DNA of 39,331 bases from an uncultured Propionibacteriaceae bacterium (GCA_936924635.1 CAKZHP010000057.1:1-39331); one strand, 5' to 3'; positions 1-8,137 are shown, counted from the stretch's first letter. Notes: generated from the letters alone by a model not told the origin. Program-made: numbers and translations.

Positions 1-2821
1 CCCGGGAACGGCGGCGGGCGGGGCGGGAGGCGGGGCCAGCGCCGTCGCCCGCGGCCTCCACGACGGCGGCCTTCTGGTTCTTGCGCCAGCGCCAGGCGAT
101 GGTGCCGGTGATCATGAGGATGATGAGGCCGCGCACCACGTCGACCATCGACTTGGGCACCTGGGCGTCGCTCTGCATCTGGTCGGCACCGGCCATCATG
201 TCGGCGTAGAACAGCGCAGCCACGATCGCCGCCCACGGGTTCAGACGGGCCAGCAGGGCGACGGTGATCGCGGTGAACCCGTAGCCGGGGGAGAACGCCT
301 GCAGGAACCGGCCCTGGGAGTTCGGGCCGACCACGAACAGCGCCCCCGCGAGCCCGGCCACCGCGCCCGAGAGCGCCATCACCTGCATGCTCATCCGGGC
401 GGGGCTGACACCGGTGTACTCGGCGAAGCGGTTCATCTCGCCGAGCTGGCGCACCCGCAGGCCCCAGACCGAGCGGGTGAGCACCAGGCCCAGCACCACG
501 ACCACCACGAGGGCGATGACGATGTCGGGCGTCAGGCTGTACGCGGGGCTCCAGTAGGGGAGCAGGGCGTCGTCGCCGATCTTCTTCGAGCCCACCGACC
601 CGTACGCGGGGTCGCGCAGCGGGCCGGTCACCAGGTACTGGGTGAGCAGCAGCGCGATGGAGCTCATCATCAGCGTGGTCACGACGATGTCGACCTTCCA
701 CGCGGCCAGCAGTGCGCCCGGGATGAAGCCCCAGACACCACCGGCCACGAAGCCCACGACCAGCATCACGAGGATCTGCACGGCGCCCGGCAGCCCGGAG
801 TCGCGCATGGCCACGCCGGCCAGGGCCCCGGCGAGAGCACCGACGTACAGCTGACCCTCACCGCCGATGTTGAAGAACCCGGCCCGGAAGCTGATGATCA
901 CCGCCGCCGAGAGGATCAGCAGCTGCACGGAGTGCGCGATCAGCCCGCCCAGGCCGAACGGTGTGGTGAGCGCCGAGCCGAACAACGACGCGTACGCCAG
1001 CAGGGGGTTCTTGCCCATCGCGAGCATGAGGATCGCGCCGATGAGCAGGGCCACGCCGATCGCGACCAAGGGCTGGACGGCGTTGGAGAGGATCACCGAG
1101 ACCAGTCCGCGGTCCGGAGCCGTCTGGGCGGTCGCCGTCCGCGGGCCGGTGAGAGCCGACACGTCGACGGGCTCGGCGTCGACGGTGACGGCCTCGTCGG
1201 TGGCCGGGGCCGCAGCGACGGGCACGTCGGGCACCCCGTCACCGTCGAGGGCGGTGGAGACCAGGTCGGCCTTCTCGGCGTGCGCCGCCTCCGCCTCGCG
1301 TACGGCGGTCTCGTCGGCCGGCTCACCGCCCATGGCGAGGCCGACCGCGACCTCCGACATCGTGTCCTGGGTGAACTCCTGCACGATGTGGCCGCGGTGG
1401 ATCACCAGCAGCCGGTCGGACAGGCTCATCACCTCATTGAGGTCGGCCGAGATCAGCAGCACTGCGGCGCCGCGGTCGCGTGCGGCGACCAGCGCGTTGT
1501 GCACGAACTCCATGGCGCCGACGTCGACGCCGCGGGTTGGCTGCGCGACGATCAGCAGCGCGGGGTCGGCCTCGAACTCGCGGGCGATGACGACCTTCTG
1601 CATGTTGCCGCCCGAGAGCGACCCCACGGGCGTGCCCGGGTGGGCGCCGCGGACGTCGAACTTCTCGATCAGCGCCTGCGCGAACCGCTGCACGGCGCCG
1701 CCGTCGAGCCAGCCGAGCTTCGAGATCGGGGGGTCGAGGTGGGTGGCGATGACGTTCTCCGACACCCCCAGCTTCGGGCCGGTGCCGACGTGGTGGCGGT
1801 CGTCGGGGATGTACGCCAGACCCGCCTCGCGCCGGGCCCTCACCGACGCCCGGGTGACGTCCTGCCCCTTGAGCAGCACGTTGCCGCCGTCGACGTGCTC
1901 CAGGCCGGCGATGGCCTCGGCCAGCTCGGACTGCCCGTTGCCGTCGACGCCGGCGATGCCGACGATCTCCCCGGCTCGTACGGTCAGCGACAGCCTGTCG
2001 AGCGCGGTGACCCCGCGGTCGTCGACGACCGTGAGGTCGGAGACACTGAGCACCTCGTCGCCCGCGTGGGCAGGGGTGTGATCGATGCGGAGCAGCACGT
2101 CACGGCCGACCATCATGGTGGCGATCTGCTGCTTGGTGAGGCCTGCGGCCGGGACGGTGGCGATGACGCTGCCGTCACGGATCACCGTGACCTCGTCGGC
2201 GATCGCGAGCACCTCGTCGAGCTTGTGGGAGATGAAGATGACGCCCACGCCCTGCTTCGCCAGCTCGCGGACCACGACGAACATGTCGTCGGTCTCCTGC
2301 GGAGTGAGCACGGCGGTGGGCTCGTCGAGGATCAGCAGGCGGGTGTCGTGGGAGAGGGCCTTGAGGATCTCGACGCGCTGCAGCTCGCCGACGCTCAGGT
2401 CACCCGTACGCTCAGTGGGGTCGACCTGCAGGCCGAACTGCTTCGAGAGGCGGCGGACCTCGGCCTCCATGCCCTCGGTGTCCAGACGGCCGCCCGTGGT
2501 GAGCTCGCGGCCCAGGAACACGTTCGCGGCCACCGACAGCGAGCCGACGAGCTTGAAGTGCTGGAAGACCATCCCGATGCCCAGGGCCTGCGCCTGGTGC
2601 GGAGAGGTGATGGTGACCGGCTGCCCGTCGAAGGTGATGGTGCCGGCGTCGGGCGTCGCCGTGCCGTTGATCATCGACATCAGCGTGGTCTTGCCGGCGC
2701 CGTTCTCACCGACCAGGGCATGCACCCGGCCGGCGTACACATCGAGGTCGACCGACGAGTTCGCCACCTTCGAGCCGAAGGTCTTGGTCACACCACGCAG
2801 CTGCAGCAAAGGAGTCGCCAT
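1..2821 (-). CDS. ABC nucleoside/sugar transporter: ATPase fused to permease (partial, runs off left edge)
   Basis: One uninterrupted frame of more than 940 codons starts at the ATG at 2821; I checked every tca/cta/tta on the plus strand and none is in frame. Residues 1-500 are a double ABC ATPase of the RbsA/NupO type. The first half has Walker A GENGAGKTT (about 38-46), signature LSVGE (about 142-146) and Walker B LLILDEP (about 162-168). The second half has a degenerate Walker A (GVDGNGQS) and signature LSGGN (about 401-405), as is normal for this family. A charged Ala/Asp/Glu linker (about 500-570) leads into a hydrophobic BPD_transp_2-type permease from about residue 573. ATPase and permease are usually separate genes, so this is a fusion or a lost stop. 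It lies downstream of the BMP lipoprotein gene and probably imports nucleosides across the inner membrane. A second permease is expected beyond the edge. Confidence 0.85.
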   Translation of the reverse strand, partial: MATPLLQLRGVTKTFGSKVANSSVDLDVYAGRVHALVGENGAGKTTLMSMINGTATPDAGTITFDGQPVTITSPHQAQALGIGMVFQHFKLVGSLSVAANVFLGRELTTGGRLDTEGMEAEVRRLSKQFGLQVDPTERTGDLSVGELQRVEILKALSHDTRLLILDEPTAVLTPQETDDMFVVVRELAKQGVGVIFISHKLDEVLAIADEVTVIRDGSVIATVPAAGLTKQQIATMMVGRDVLLRIDHTPAHAGDEVLSVSDLTVVDDRGVTALDRLSLTVRAGEIVGIAGVDGNGQSELAEAIAGLEHVDGGNVLLKGQDVTRASVRARREAGLAYIPDDRHHVGTGPKLGVSENVIATHLDPPISKLGWLDGGAVQRFAQALIEKFDVRGAHPGTPVGSLSGGNMQKVVIAREFEADPALLIVAQPTRGVDVGAMEFVHNALVAARDRGAAVLLISADLNEVMSLSDRLLVIHRGHIVQEFTQDTMSEVAVGLAMGGEPADETAVREAEAAHAEKADLVSTALDGDGVPDVPVAAAPATDEAVTVDAEPVDVSALTGPRTATAQTAPDRGLVSVILSNAVQPLVAIGVALLIGAILMLAMGKNPLLAYASLFGSALTTPFGLGGLIAHSVQLLILSAAVIISFRAGFFNIGGEGQLYVGALAGALAGVAMRDSGLPGAVQILVMLVVGFVAGGVWGFIPGALLAAWKVDIVVTTLMMSSIALLLTQYLVTGPLRDPAYGSVGSKKIGDDALLPYWSPAYSLTPDIVIALVVVVVLGLVLTRSVWGLRVRQLGEMNRFAEYTGVSPARMSMQVMALSGAVAGLAGALFVVGPNSQGRFLQAFSPGYGFTAITVALLARLNPWAAIVAALFYADMMAGADQMQSDAQVPKSMVDVVRGLIILMITGTIAWRWRKNQKAAVVEAAGDGAGPASRPARRRSR

Positions 2822-2855
2822 GCGGCCTCGGGCCTCTCTTCCTCAGGAGACGGCG

Positions 2856-2881
2856 GGGGGCCGGGCGTGCGCCCGACCCCC
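2856..2881 (-). promoter_or_regulatory. Intercistronic GC hairpin between lipoprotein and ATPase genes
   Basis: The arms GGGGG-CCGGGCG and CGCCCG-A-CCCCC pair over 12 positions, with one G-U in the minus-strand RNA. No U-run follows. It sits in the 77-bp gap between the binding-protein stop and the ATPase start. A hairpin here commonly stabilises or attenuates mRNA so that the binding protein is made in excess; that role is inference. Confidence 0.5.
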
Positions 2882-2898
2882 ACACCTTGCCAGAAATG

Positions 2899-3939
2899 TC
2901 AGGACATGGTGGTGGGGACGGTGATCTTCCCGTCGGCCACCTGCTGCCCGTAGTCCTTGATCTTCGCCTTGATGTCGTCGGGCACGATGCCGCCGTTGTC
3001 GTCGAACGTGAGCGAGACACCGTTGTTCTTGAGCCCGTACGAGGTGGTCTTGCCGAACTCCAGCTTGCCCTCGTCAGCCGCGGTGACCGCCGTGACGACG
3101 CCCTCCCCGACGTTCTTCAGCATCGAGGCGAGCACGTTGCCGGGCTGGATCTTGTTCTGGTTCGAGTCCACGCCGATGGCGTAGCGGCCGGCGTCCTTGG
3201 CCGCCTTCAGCACGCCGAGGCCCGCGCCGCCGGCCACCTGGTAGACCACGTCGGCCTTGTCCTGCTCGTACATCGACTTGGCGATCGAGTAGCCCTTGTC
3301 GGCGTCCGTGAAGTTGCCGACGAAGCCGGTCTTGACCTGGATGGTGGGGTCGACGCTCTCGACGCCCTTCTTGAAGCCCACCACGAAGTCGTTGATGATC
3401 GGGATGTCCATGCCGCCGACCAGGCCGACGACCTTGGAGCCGGAGGCCTTCGGGAACTTGTCCTTGTTGGTCGTCGCCAGGGCGGCGAGCACGCCCGCCA
3501 GGTACGAGCCCTCGTTCTGCTTGAACGTGATCGAGGCCACGTTGTTCGCCTTCACGACATCGTCGTAGATGACGTACTTCTGGTTCGGGAACTTCGGGGC
3601 GACGCCCTCGAGCACCTCCTTCATCTGGGAGGAGCCGACGACCACGATGTCCCACTTGCCCGAGACCGACTCGGTGTTCTGCTTCCACGACGTGGGGTTG
3701 TTGGCCTCGGACTGGACGGTCTGGACCTTGTGACCCGACTCGCCGAGCTTCTTGATGCCGCGCTCGGCGTCGTCGAAGAAGCCAGCATCGCCCAGCGGCC
3801 CGTTGACCACGTTCACGACGCTCTTCTTGCCCGTCGAGCCGCTGGCGCCGGGCGTGGTCCCCGTGGTGGAGGACTGGCAACCCGTCAGCATCAGGGCGAC
3901 GGCCACGGCCGACGCCAGGCCCTTGGTGAGTGTGCGCAT
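2899..3939 (-). CDS. BMP-family nucleoside-binding lipoprotein
   Basis: 346 residues. The start at 3939 is fixed by a strong AAGGAGAG site just upstream and by the lipoprotein signal that follows: a basic N-terminus, a hydrophobic stretch, and lipobox LTGC with the lipidated cysteine at residue 21. A Ser/Thr/Gly linker follows the cysteine. The body has the Bmp/Med (PF02608) pattern: GFFDDAERGI, KYVIYDDV, GSYLAGVLAA, GLVGGMDIPIINDFVVGF and IGVDSNQN. Proteins of this family, such as PnrA/TmpC and the BmpA of nucleoside ABC importers, capture purine or other nucleosides outside the membrane. The flanking phosphorylase and ribokinase genes support that substrate here. It lies 49 bp after the kinase gene and upstream of the transporter, so it is probably part of one operon. 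The exact nucleoside cannot be read from sequence. Confidence 0.9.
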   Translation of the reverse strand: MRTLTKGLASAVAVALMLTGCQSSTTGTTPGASGSTGKKSVVNVVNGPLGDAGFFDDAERGIKKLGESGHKVQTVQSEANNPTSWKQNTESVSGKWDIVVVGSSQMKEVLEGVAPKFPNQKYVIYDDVVKANNVASITFKQNEGSYLAGVLAALATTNKDKFPKASGSKVVGLVGGMDIPIINDFVVGFKKGVESVDPTIQVKTGFVGNFTDADKGYSIAKSMYEQDKADVVYQVAGGAGLGVLKAAKDAGRYAIGVDSNQNKIQPGNVLASMLKNVGEGVVTAVTAADEGKLEFGKTTSYGLKNNGVSLTFDDNGGIVPDDIKAKIKDYGQQVADGKITVPTTMS

Positions 3940-3988
3940 TCGGTTCTCTCTCCTTAGTCGTGCAGCCGGGCGTACGTCGACCGGCGGG

Positions 3989-4912
3989 TCACTGCGGTAC
4001 GGGTGCGGGGGAGGCCTGACGGACCTCGTCGCGACGGGGCATCCCGGCGGTGGCGCCGAGGGAGCGGGTGGACAGCGAGGCGGCCACGACGGCGCGGGCG
4101 GCCGCGTCCAGCATCGGCGTGCCGTCGGCCAGCTCGGCGGCGAGGGCGCCCACGAAGGTGTCGCCGGCGCCGGTGGTGTCGGCGACCTCGACGGGCGGAG
4201 GCCGCAGGAGGGTGACGCGGCCCTCGTGGCAGAGCGCCGCGCCCCGGGCCCCCAGGGTGGCGACGATCGTGGCGGGGGCACCTGGGCACGCAGCCACCTC
4301 GGCGATGGCGTCGAGGTCGCCCGGCAGCGGGGCGCCCAGCACGGTCTCGTACTCGGTCTCGTTGACGACCAGCACGTCGGTCTGGGCCAGCAGCTCAGGC
4401 GGCAGGGCTTGCGCCGGGGCGGGGTTCAGCACGAACAGCCCGGTGCAGGCCGCGCGCGCGGCGTGCACGGCGGCCAGCGGCACCTCCAGCTGGCAGACGA
4501 CGACGTCGGCGCCGGAGACGGTGTCACCGGCGTCGCGGACGTGGTCGGCGCTCAGCATGGCGTTGGTGCCCGGGACCACGATGATCGAGTTCTCGGCGGC
4601 GGCATCGACCATCACCAGCGCCCGCCCGGTCGGGCCGTCGGCGGTGGCGAACGCCGTCACGTCGACGCCCTCCGCGGTCAGCGCGTCGGCCAGCACCTGG
4701 CCCGCCTCGTCGTGCCCGCGCAGGCCCACGAAGGACACGGCTGCGCCCATGCGGGCGGCGGCGTGAGCCTGGTTGCTGCCCTTGCCGCCGGGGCCCTCGG
4801 TGTACGAACGGGCGAGCAGCGTCTCACCAGGCCGGGGAAGGGTGTCGGTGATCGTGACCAGGTCCAGGTTGGCGCTGCCGACGACGGTCACGCGCCCCGC
4901 AGACGACCTCAT
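3989..4912 (-). CDS. rbsK: Ribokinase (PfkB family)
   Basis: 307 residues from the ATG at 4912; an AGAGGGG site lies six bases upstream. The frame is open further upstream, but that extension has a poor start context and non-family sequence. PfkB motifs are clear: GSANLD at the N-terminus, GPGGKGSNQA (sugar-binding signature), NPAPA, VNETEYE, and C-terminal DTTGAGDTF, where the last Asp is the catalytic base and GAG forms the anion hole. It phosphorylates ribose or deoxyribose with ATP. Beside a nucleoside importer and a purine nucleoside phosphorylase, its job is probably to capture sugar freed from nucleosides. Another PfkB substrate, such as a nucleoside itself, cannot be excluded. Confidence 0.85.
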   Translation of the reverse strand: MRSSAGRVTVVGSANLDLVTITDTLPRPGETLLARSYTEGPGGKGSNQAHAAARMGAAVSFVGLRGHDEAGQVLADALTAEGVDVTAFATADGPTGRALVMVDAAAENSIIVVPGTNAMLSADHVRDAGDTVSGADVVVCQLEVPLAAVHAARAACTGLFVLNPAPAQALPPELLAQTDVLVVNETEYETVLGAPLPGDLDAIAEVAACPGAPATIVATLGARGAALCHEGRVTLLRPPPVEVADTTGAGDTFVGALAAELADGTPMLDAAARAVVAASLSTRSLGATAGMPRRDEVRQASPAPVPQ

Positions 4913-5026
4913 CACACCCCTCTGTGCGGGCACGTCGATGGCCCGGCGACGCCGATCCAACAAGGGCGGGCGAAGGGGTGTCAAGCCACGCCGAGCAGAT
5001 GCAACCGGACTGTGACCTGACGCAGC

Positions 5027-5740
5027 TCAGGCCGTGAGCGCGGTGGCCGCGATCGTCACCATGGAGCGGTAGCAGTCCTCCCGCTCCTGGCTGCTGAGGT
5101 CCCCGGCGCCGTTCTTGAGGTGGTCCGACACCGTGAGCACGACGAGCGCCTCGCGGCCCTCGAGCATGGCGACGGAGTACAGGCCGGCGGCCTCCATCTC
5201 CACCGCCAGGGTGCCGATGCCCTCGAGCTTGGCCATGGTGTCCGGCCCGCCCAGGTAGAAGTGGTCGCTGGCCAGCACCGGGCCGACGTGGGAGGTGACG
5301 CCCTCGGCGGCGTCGGCCGCGTTCATGGCGGCCCGCAGCAGCTGGGGGCTGGGCGCGAGCGACACGGTGACGCCCGGCACCAGCAGCGACGGCACCGAAG
5401 CGTTCGTGTGCGCGCTGGAGGCGATGATCACGTCGCGCACGCCCACGGAGTCGAGGTACGCACCGCAGGTGCCGACCCGGCAGATGCGCTGCACGCCGTA
5501 GAAGCGGTAGAGCTCGGTGGCGTAGATCGAGATCGACGGCAGGCCCATGCCCGAGGCCATCACGCTCATCGGCGTGCCCTGGTACGTACCGGTGTAGCAG
5601 CCGATGCCGCGCACGTCGGACACCAGCTCGGCGTCGGTGAGGAAGTCGGCGGCGATCTTCTCTGCCCGCTTCGGGTCACCGGGCATGAGGACGAGGGGAG
5701 CGATCTGGCCGGGCTCGGCGCTGATGTGGGGCGTGGCCAC
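5027..5740 (-). CDS. deoD: Purine-nucleoside phosphorylase, DeoD type
   Basis: 237 residues (E. coli DeoD has 239). The GTG start at 5740 has an AGGAGG site upstream. Hallmarks of the hexameric PNP class are MPGDPKRAEKIA (phosphate loop, including the conserved Arg), RVGTCGA (second phosphate-binding Arg), VEMEAAGLY (Glu-Met-Glu for ribose contacts) and SDH near the C-terminus (Ser-Asp, the purine-protonating Asp). The N-terminal ATPHI supplies the His that reaches into the neighbouring subunit. It cleaves purine (deoxy)nucleosides with phosphate to base and (deoxy)ribose-1-phosphate in the cytosol. It is the first gene of the cluster, 114 bp ahead of the ribokinase, and fits with the importer as a nucleoside salvage unit. 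Confidence 0.93.
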   Translation of the reverse strand: MATPHISAEPGQIAPLVLMPGDPKRAEKIAADFLTDAELVSDVRGIGCYTGTYQGTPMSVMASGMGLPSISIYATELYRFYGVQRICRVGTCGAYLDSVGVRDVIIASSAHTNASVPSLLVPGVTVSLAPSPQLLRAAMNAADAAEGVTSHVGPVLASDHFYLGGPDTMAKLEGIGTLAVEMEAAGLYSVAMLEGREALVVLTVSDHLKNGAGDLSSQEREDCYRSMVTIAATALTA

Positions 5741-5778
5741 GGGGGCCTCCTGTCGGTGCGTACGGGCGTCTCCGCGTC

Positions 5779-5806
5779 ACCTTAGCGGCGAGGCCCGAGC
5801 TGTCGG
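5779..5806 (-). promoter_or_regulatory. Candidate promoter of the nucleoside salvage cluster
   Basis: Read on the minus strand: CCGACA, 16-bp spacer, TAAGGT. The predicted transcription start is about 30 bp before the deoD GTG. The -35 matches only 4 of 6 consensus bases, so this is a modest call. Confidence 0.4.
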
Positions 5807-5838
5807 CTGAGGCCGTACGCGGAAGGGGGCGGATGCGC

Positions 5839-5870
5839 GAGAGCCCCGGTGTTCAAACGCCGGGGCTCTC
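5839..5870 (-). terminator. Hairpin terminator after tRNA-Tyr
   Basis: GAGAGCCCCGG and CCGGGGCTCTC form an 11-bp perfect stem around a short loop, three bases past the encoded CCA of tRNA-Tyr. There is no U-run, as is common for terminators in high-GC Actinomycetota. It also separates this transcript from deoD. Confidence 0.6.
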
Positions 5871-5873
5871 AGG

Positions 5874-5958
5874 TGGTGGCAGGTGTAGGGTTCGAACCTA
5901 CGTAGGCAATGCCGACGGTTTTACAGACCGTTCCCTTTGGCCGCTCGGGCAACCTGCC
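5874..5958 (-). tRNA. tRNA-Tyr (GTA)
   Basis: The acceptor arms GGCAGGT and ACCTGCC pair fully. The anticodon loop is CTGTAAA, giving GTA. The long variable arm expected of bacterial tRNA-Tyr and a T-arm with GGTTCGAACCC are present. The discriminator is A, and CCA is encoded at 5874-5876. Confidence 0.95.
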
Positions 5959-5980
5959 AGGTGCGCCGAAGCGCCTGAGA

Positions 5981-6011
5981 ACCATAGCAGCCGCGTCGCC
6001 CGCCTCGCCAA
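5981..6011 (-). promoter_or_regulatory. Candidate promoter of tRNA-Tyr
   Basis: On the minus strand: TTGGCG, 19-bp spacer, TATGGT, ending 22 bp before the tRNA. The same TATGGT hexamer precedes tRNA-Thr on the other strand. Confidence 0.45.
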
Positions 6012-6055
6012 CGGGAACCCGCCGGGGTGCCGTGGTCGGGCCCTCCGCCGCCCGG

Positions 6056-6086
6056 TTCGCGCACGGCGGCAAACGTCATGTATGGT
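6056..6086 (+). promoter_or_regulatory. Candidate promoter of the tRNA-Thr/tRNA-Met/rpmG unit
   Basis: The -10 is TATGGT at 6081-6086; a weak TTCGCG lies 19 bp upstream. The predicted start is a few bases before tRNA-Thr. It shares its -10 sequence with the tRNA-Tyr promoter. Confidence 0.4.
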
Positions 6087-6099
6087 GATCCGGCGGCTG

Positions 6100-6172
6100 G
6101 CCCCTATAGCTCAGTCGGCAGAGCGTCTCCATGGTAAGGAGAAGGTCTGCGGTTCGATTCCGCATGGGGGCT
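6100..6172 (+). tRNA. tRNA-Thr (GGT)
   Basis: 73 nt. Acceptor GCCCCTA pairs with TGGGGGC (one G-U). The D-arm is GCTCAGTCGGCAGAGC. The anticodon stem is TCTCC/GGAGA with GGT in the loop, and the T-loop is GGTTCGATTCC. CCA is not encoded. Confidence 0.95.
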
Positions 6173-6182
6173 CTTCAGCACC

Positions 6183-6216
6183 CTCCCGGTCGCGGCGCTC
6201 GCGTCGTGACCGGGAG
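6183..6216 (+). other. Inverted repeat between tRNA-Thr and tRNA-Met
   Basis: CTCCCGGTC and GACCGGGAG form a 9-bp stem with further GC pairing inside. It could be an RNA-processing spacer or a weak terminator; there is no U-run, and the next tRNA starts six bases later. Confidence 0.4.
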
Positions 6217-6221
6217 CCCAC

Positions 6222-6294
6222 AGCGGGGTAGCTCAGTCGGTAGAGCGAGCGACTCATAATCGCTAGGTCACGGGTTCAAGTCCCGTTCTCGCTA
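6222..6294 (+). tRNA. tRNA-Met (CAT), elongator type
   Basis: 73 nt. The anticodon loop is CTCATAA. The D-arm is GCTCAGTCGGTAGAGC and the T-arm GGGTTCAAGTCCC. The paired acceptor base 1 (A-T) and the absence of the initiator GGG/CCC anticodon-stem run point to an elongator tRNA. It lies 39 bp ahead of rpmG. Confidence 0.92.
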
Positions 6295-6333
6295 CCGAGG
6301 CGACACACATCTCAGAGTTGAAGGGCGACGACG

Positions 6334-6504
6334 ATGGCCAAGAAGGCAGCCGACATCCGGCCGAAGATCACGCTCGCGTGCACCACGTGCAAGGAGCGCA
6401 ACTACATCACCAAGAAGAACCGGCGCAACGACCCGGATCGGCTTGAGCTGAAGAAGTTCTGCCCGCGCTGCACCGCGCATACCGCGCACCGCGAGACCCG
6501 CTGA
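6334..6504 (+). CDS. rpmG: 50S ribosomal protein L33
   Basis: 56 residues beginning MAKKAADIRPKITLACTTCK. Two CxxC pairs (CTTC and CPRC) form the zinc ribbon of the zinc-containing L33 form. The length and the lysine/arginine-rich composition are standard. It follows tRNA-Met closely and is probably co-transcribed with the two tRNAs. The position upstream of the hadAB-murB and secE-nusG genes matches many actinobacterial genomes, although here a minus-strand gene intervenes. Confidence 0.95.
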   Translation: MAKKAADIRPKITLACTTCKERNYITKKNRRNDPDRLELKKFCPRCTAHTAHRETR

Positions 6505-6525
6505 CCTGCAGCGACACAGTCGTAC

Positions 6526-6563
6526 GACGGCCGGGCCACCCTTCACTGGGTGGCCCGGCCGTC
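6526..6563. terminator. Bidirectional hairpin terminator after rpmG
   Basis: GACGGCCGGGCCACCC pairs perfectly with GGGTGGCCCGGCCGTC (16 bp) around a six-base loop. It lies between the convergent rpmG and the membrane-protein gene. Confidence 0.8.
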
Positions 6564-6588
6564 TCGCGTCTGCGGCGGCTCGGGCGGC

Positions 6589-8049
6589 TCAGGTGTAGCG
6601 GACGCTGACGACCGTCGCCGTCAGCGTCGGCTTGGTGAGGTCGACCATCCAGACCGAGGTGATCGACCACGGGTCCGAGCTGATGCTCGCCGGTCGCCCG
6701 TTCGAGATCACGTCGGCGCTGATCTTCCAGTACGCGGCGTGGGTGACCTCCACGGAGGCGGCGCGCGCGTCCGGGCTGGTCACCAGCGTGGGCGCCTGGG
6801 GGGTCGGGTCGATGCTCCAGCGCACCGATCCGGCGATCACCGGCTCACCCGGGTTGGGTGTGGCGCTCTGAGGGCATCCGGTCGGCTGCAGGTCGCGCTG
6901 CTCCACGCAGCGGGCGATGGCGGCCTCGACCGCCTTGCGGGCGTCGGCGACACCCTTCTCCGTCACCTCGAGCCGCGCGCCGCCCACCACGGGAGCAGCG
7001 CCTGGCCCCCGCACCATCAGGTAGGAGGTTCCGGCGAAGCGGAGGTAGTCCTTGTTGCTGGTCTCCACGAGGTAGACGCCGGGGAACGCGGGCAGCACGT
7101 CCACGCCCGGGCGGATCTCCACCCCGTTCACGAAGAGCGCCGATCCGGCCGAGCGCAGCGACGCGACCCCGAGTGTCCCCGGCAGCTCGTTGATGCGCCA
7201 GGACCCGCCGCGGTGCGTGGTGGTGTACCAGGAGGTGATCGTCGTGTCGCCGAGGCGGTAGGTCGCGCTCACCTTCTCCCCGCCGTCCTGGGTGCTGGTC
7301 GGCTTGTCCACGCGGATGATCGAGAGCCGCGCCCGCTCCGCGGAACGGATCATCACCGACGGGGTGAGCAGCGTGGTGTTGGTGGGCGGGTCGGCGAAGT
7401 ACGACAGCGCGCGCGGGCCGTCGAGGTCGGCGATCGCGGTGAGGTAGGAGCGGACCACCTGGTCCGACGTGGCCGCGCCCCGGCCGTTCGCCGCCGCCAG
7501 GCCGAAGCCGACCCGGCTGCCGTTGAGGACCAGGCCGATCGCGATGATCGCGACGGCCGCCGCCAGGACGAAGCCGGTGACGAACGGGGCCACCCGGGGC
7601 AGCTCCACCTGGTCGATGCCCATCACGGTCCGGGACGGGGCCGGCCAGGGCCCGCCGCTCGCCGGCAGGGGCTTGCTGAGGTCCAGGTCCTCCGCGACGG
7701 GAGCCGGGCGAGGCTCGTCCGGCTCGTCGGGCAGCAACCAGGCGGCGTCCTCCGGGGCGGGCGTCCAGGCGTCGCCCTCGGGCCGAGACGGGGTCTCCGC
7801 GCGCACCGGGCCGGATGTCGACCAGCTGTCCCAGTCGATGTCGTCGGGCACCTCGTCCTCGGCGACGGAGCGCTCCCAGGCGGCCCAGTCGACCTCGGGG
7901 GTGACGACCGGGTCGTCCCAGCCCTCGCCCACGAGCAGGTCGTCGGGCTCCAACGGCGGGGTCCGCGCGGCGGTCGCACCGGGCCACAGCGCGGTCGCCG
8001 GGTACGGCACGCCTTCCGTGACCCGGCCGACGTCCCCCCCGGCCTGCAT
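6589..8049 (-). CDS. Unrecognised one-pass membrane protein with acidic N-terminus
   Basis: 486 residues if it starts at the ATG at 8049; the frame stays open upstream, but that would cross the divergent gene. Residues up to about 145 are acidic, tryptophan- and proline-rich and look disordered and cytoplasmic. One hydrophobic helix follows (about 155-175, FVTGFVLAAAVAIIAIGLVL). The remaining 300 residues should be extracytoplasmic: an early segment of this (SYLTAIADLDGPRALSYF) resembles NTF2/SnoaL-like folds, and the rest holds beta-rich repeats and one Cys pair (ARCVEQRDLQPTGC). There is no lipobox or catalytic motif I recognise. A TATCCT hexamer eight bases before the ATG, with no Shine-Dalgarno, suggests leaderless transcription. 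I assign no function; an envelope role is only a guess from topology. Confidence 0.75.
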   Translation of the reverse strand: MQAGGDVGRVTEGVPYPATALWPGATAARTPPLEPDDLLVGEGWDDPVVTPEVDWAAWERSVAEDEVPDDIDWDSWSTSGPVRAETPSRPEGDAWTPAPEDAAWLLPDEPDEPRPAPVAEDLDLSKPLPASGGPWPAPSRTVMGIDQVELPRVAPFVTGFVLAAAVAIIAIGLVLNGSRVGFGLAAANGRGAATSDQVVRSYLTAIADLDGPRALSYFADPPTNTTLLTPSVMIRSAERARLSIIRVDKPTSTQDGGEKVSATYRLGDTTITSWYTTTHRGGSWRINELPGTLGVASLRSAGSALFVNGVEIRPGVDVLPAFPGVYLVETSNKDYLRFAGTSYLMVRGPGAAPVVGGARLEVTEKGVADARKAVEAAIARCVEQRDLQPTGCPQSATPNPGEPVIAGSVRWSIDPTPQAPTLVTSPDARAASVEVTHAAYWKISADVISNGRPASISSDPWSITSVWMVDLTKPTLTATVVSVRYT

Positions 8050-8124
8050 GGGACACGAGGATACGGCCTCGGCCAGCTCTGGGTGGTTCCCGGCGCGGGC
8101 TCCGGCCCGGTGCGGGGCCGCCAC

Positions 8125-8130
8125 TAGGCT
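8125..8130 (+). promoter_or_regulatory. -10 element for leaderless hadA-hadB-murB transcript
   Basis: TAGGCT lies seven bases before the hadA ATG, and no ribosome site is present. This places the transcription start at or next to the start codon. The same hexamer and spacing are found at glnS. Confidence 0.55.
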
Positions 8131-8137
8131 GCTCGGC

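Noticed and set aside
932..2953. 673-codon plus-strand open frame over the ABC ATPase
   Set aside because: It is antisense to clear ABC ATPase motifs, with His/Asp/Val-rich low-complexity translation typical of the mirror frame of high-GC genes.
5874..6294. tRNA cluster considered as a mobile-element integration site
   Set aside because: No integrase, repeated tRNA 3' end or composition change is visible around the three tRNAs.
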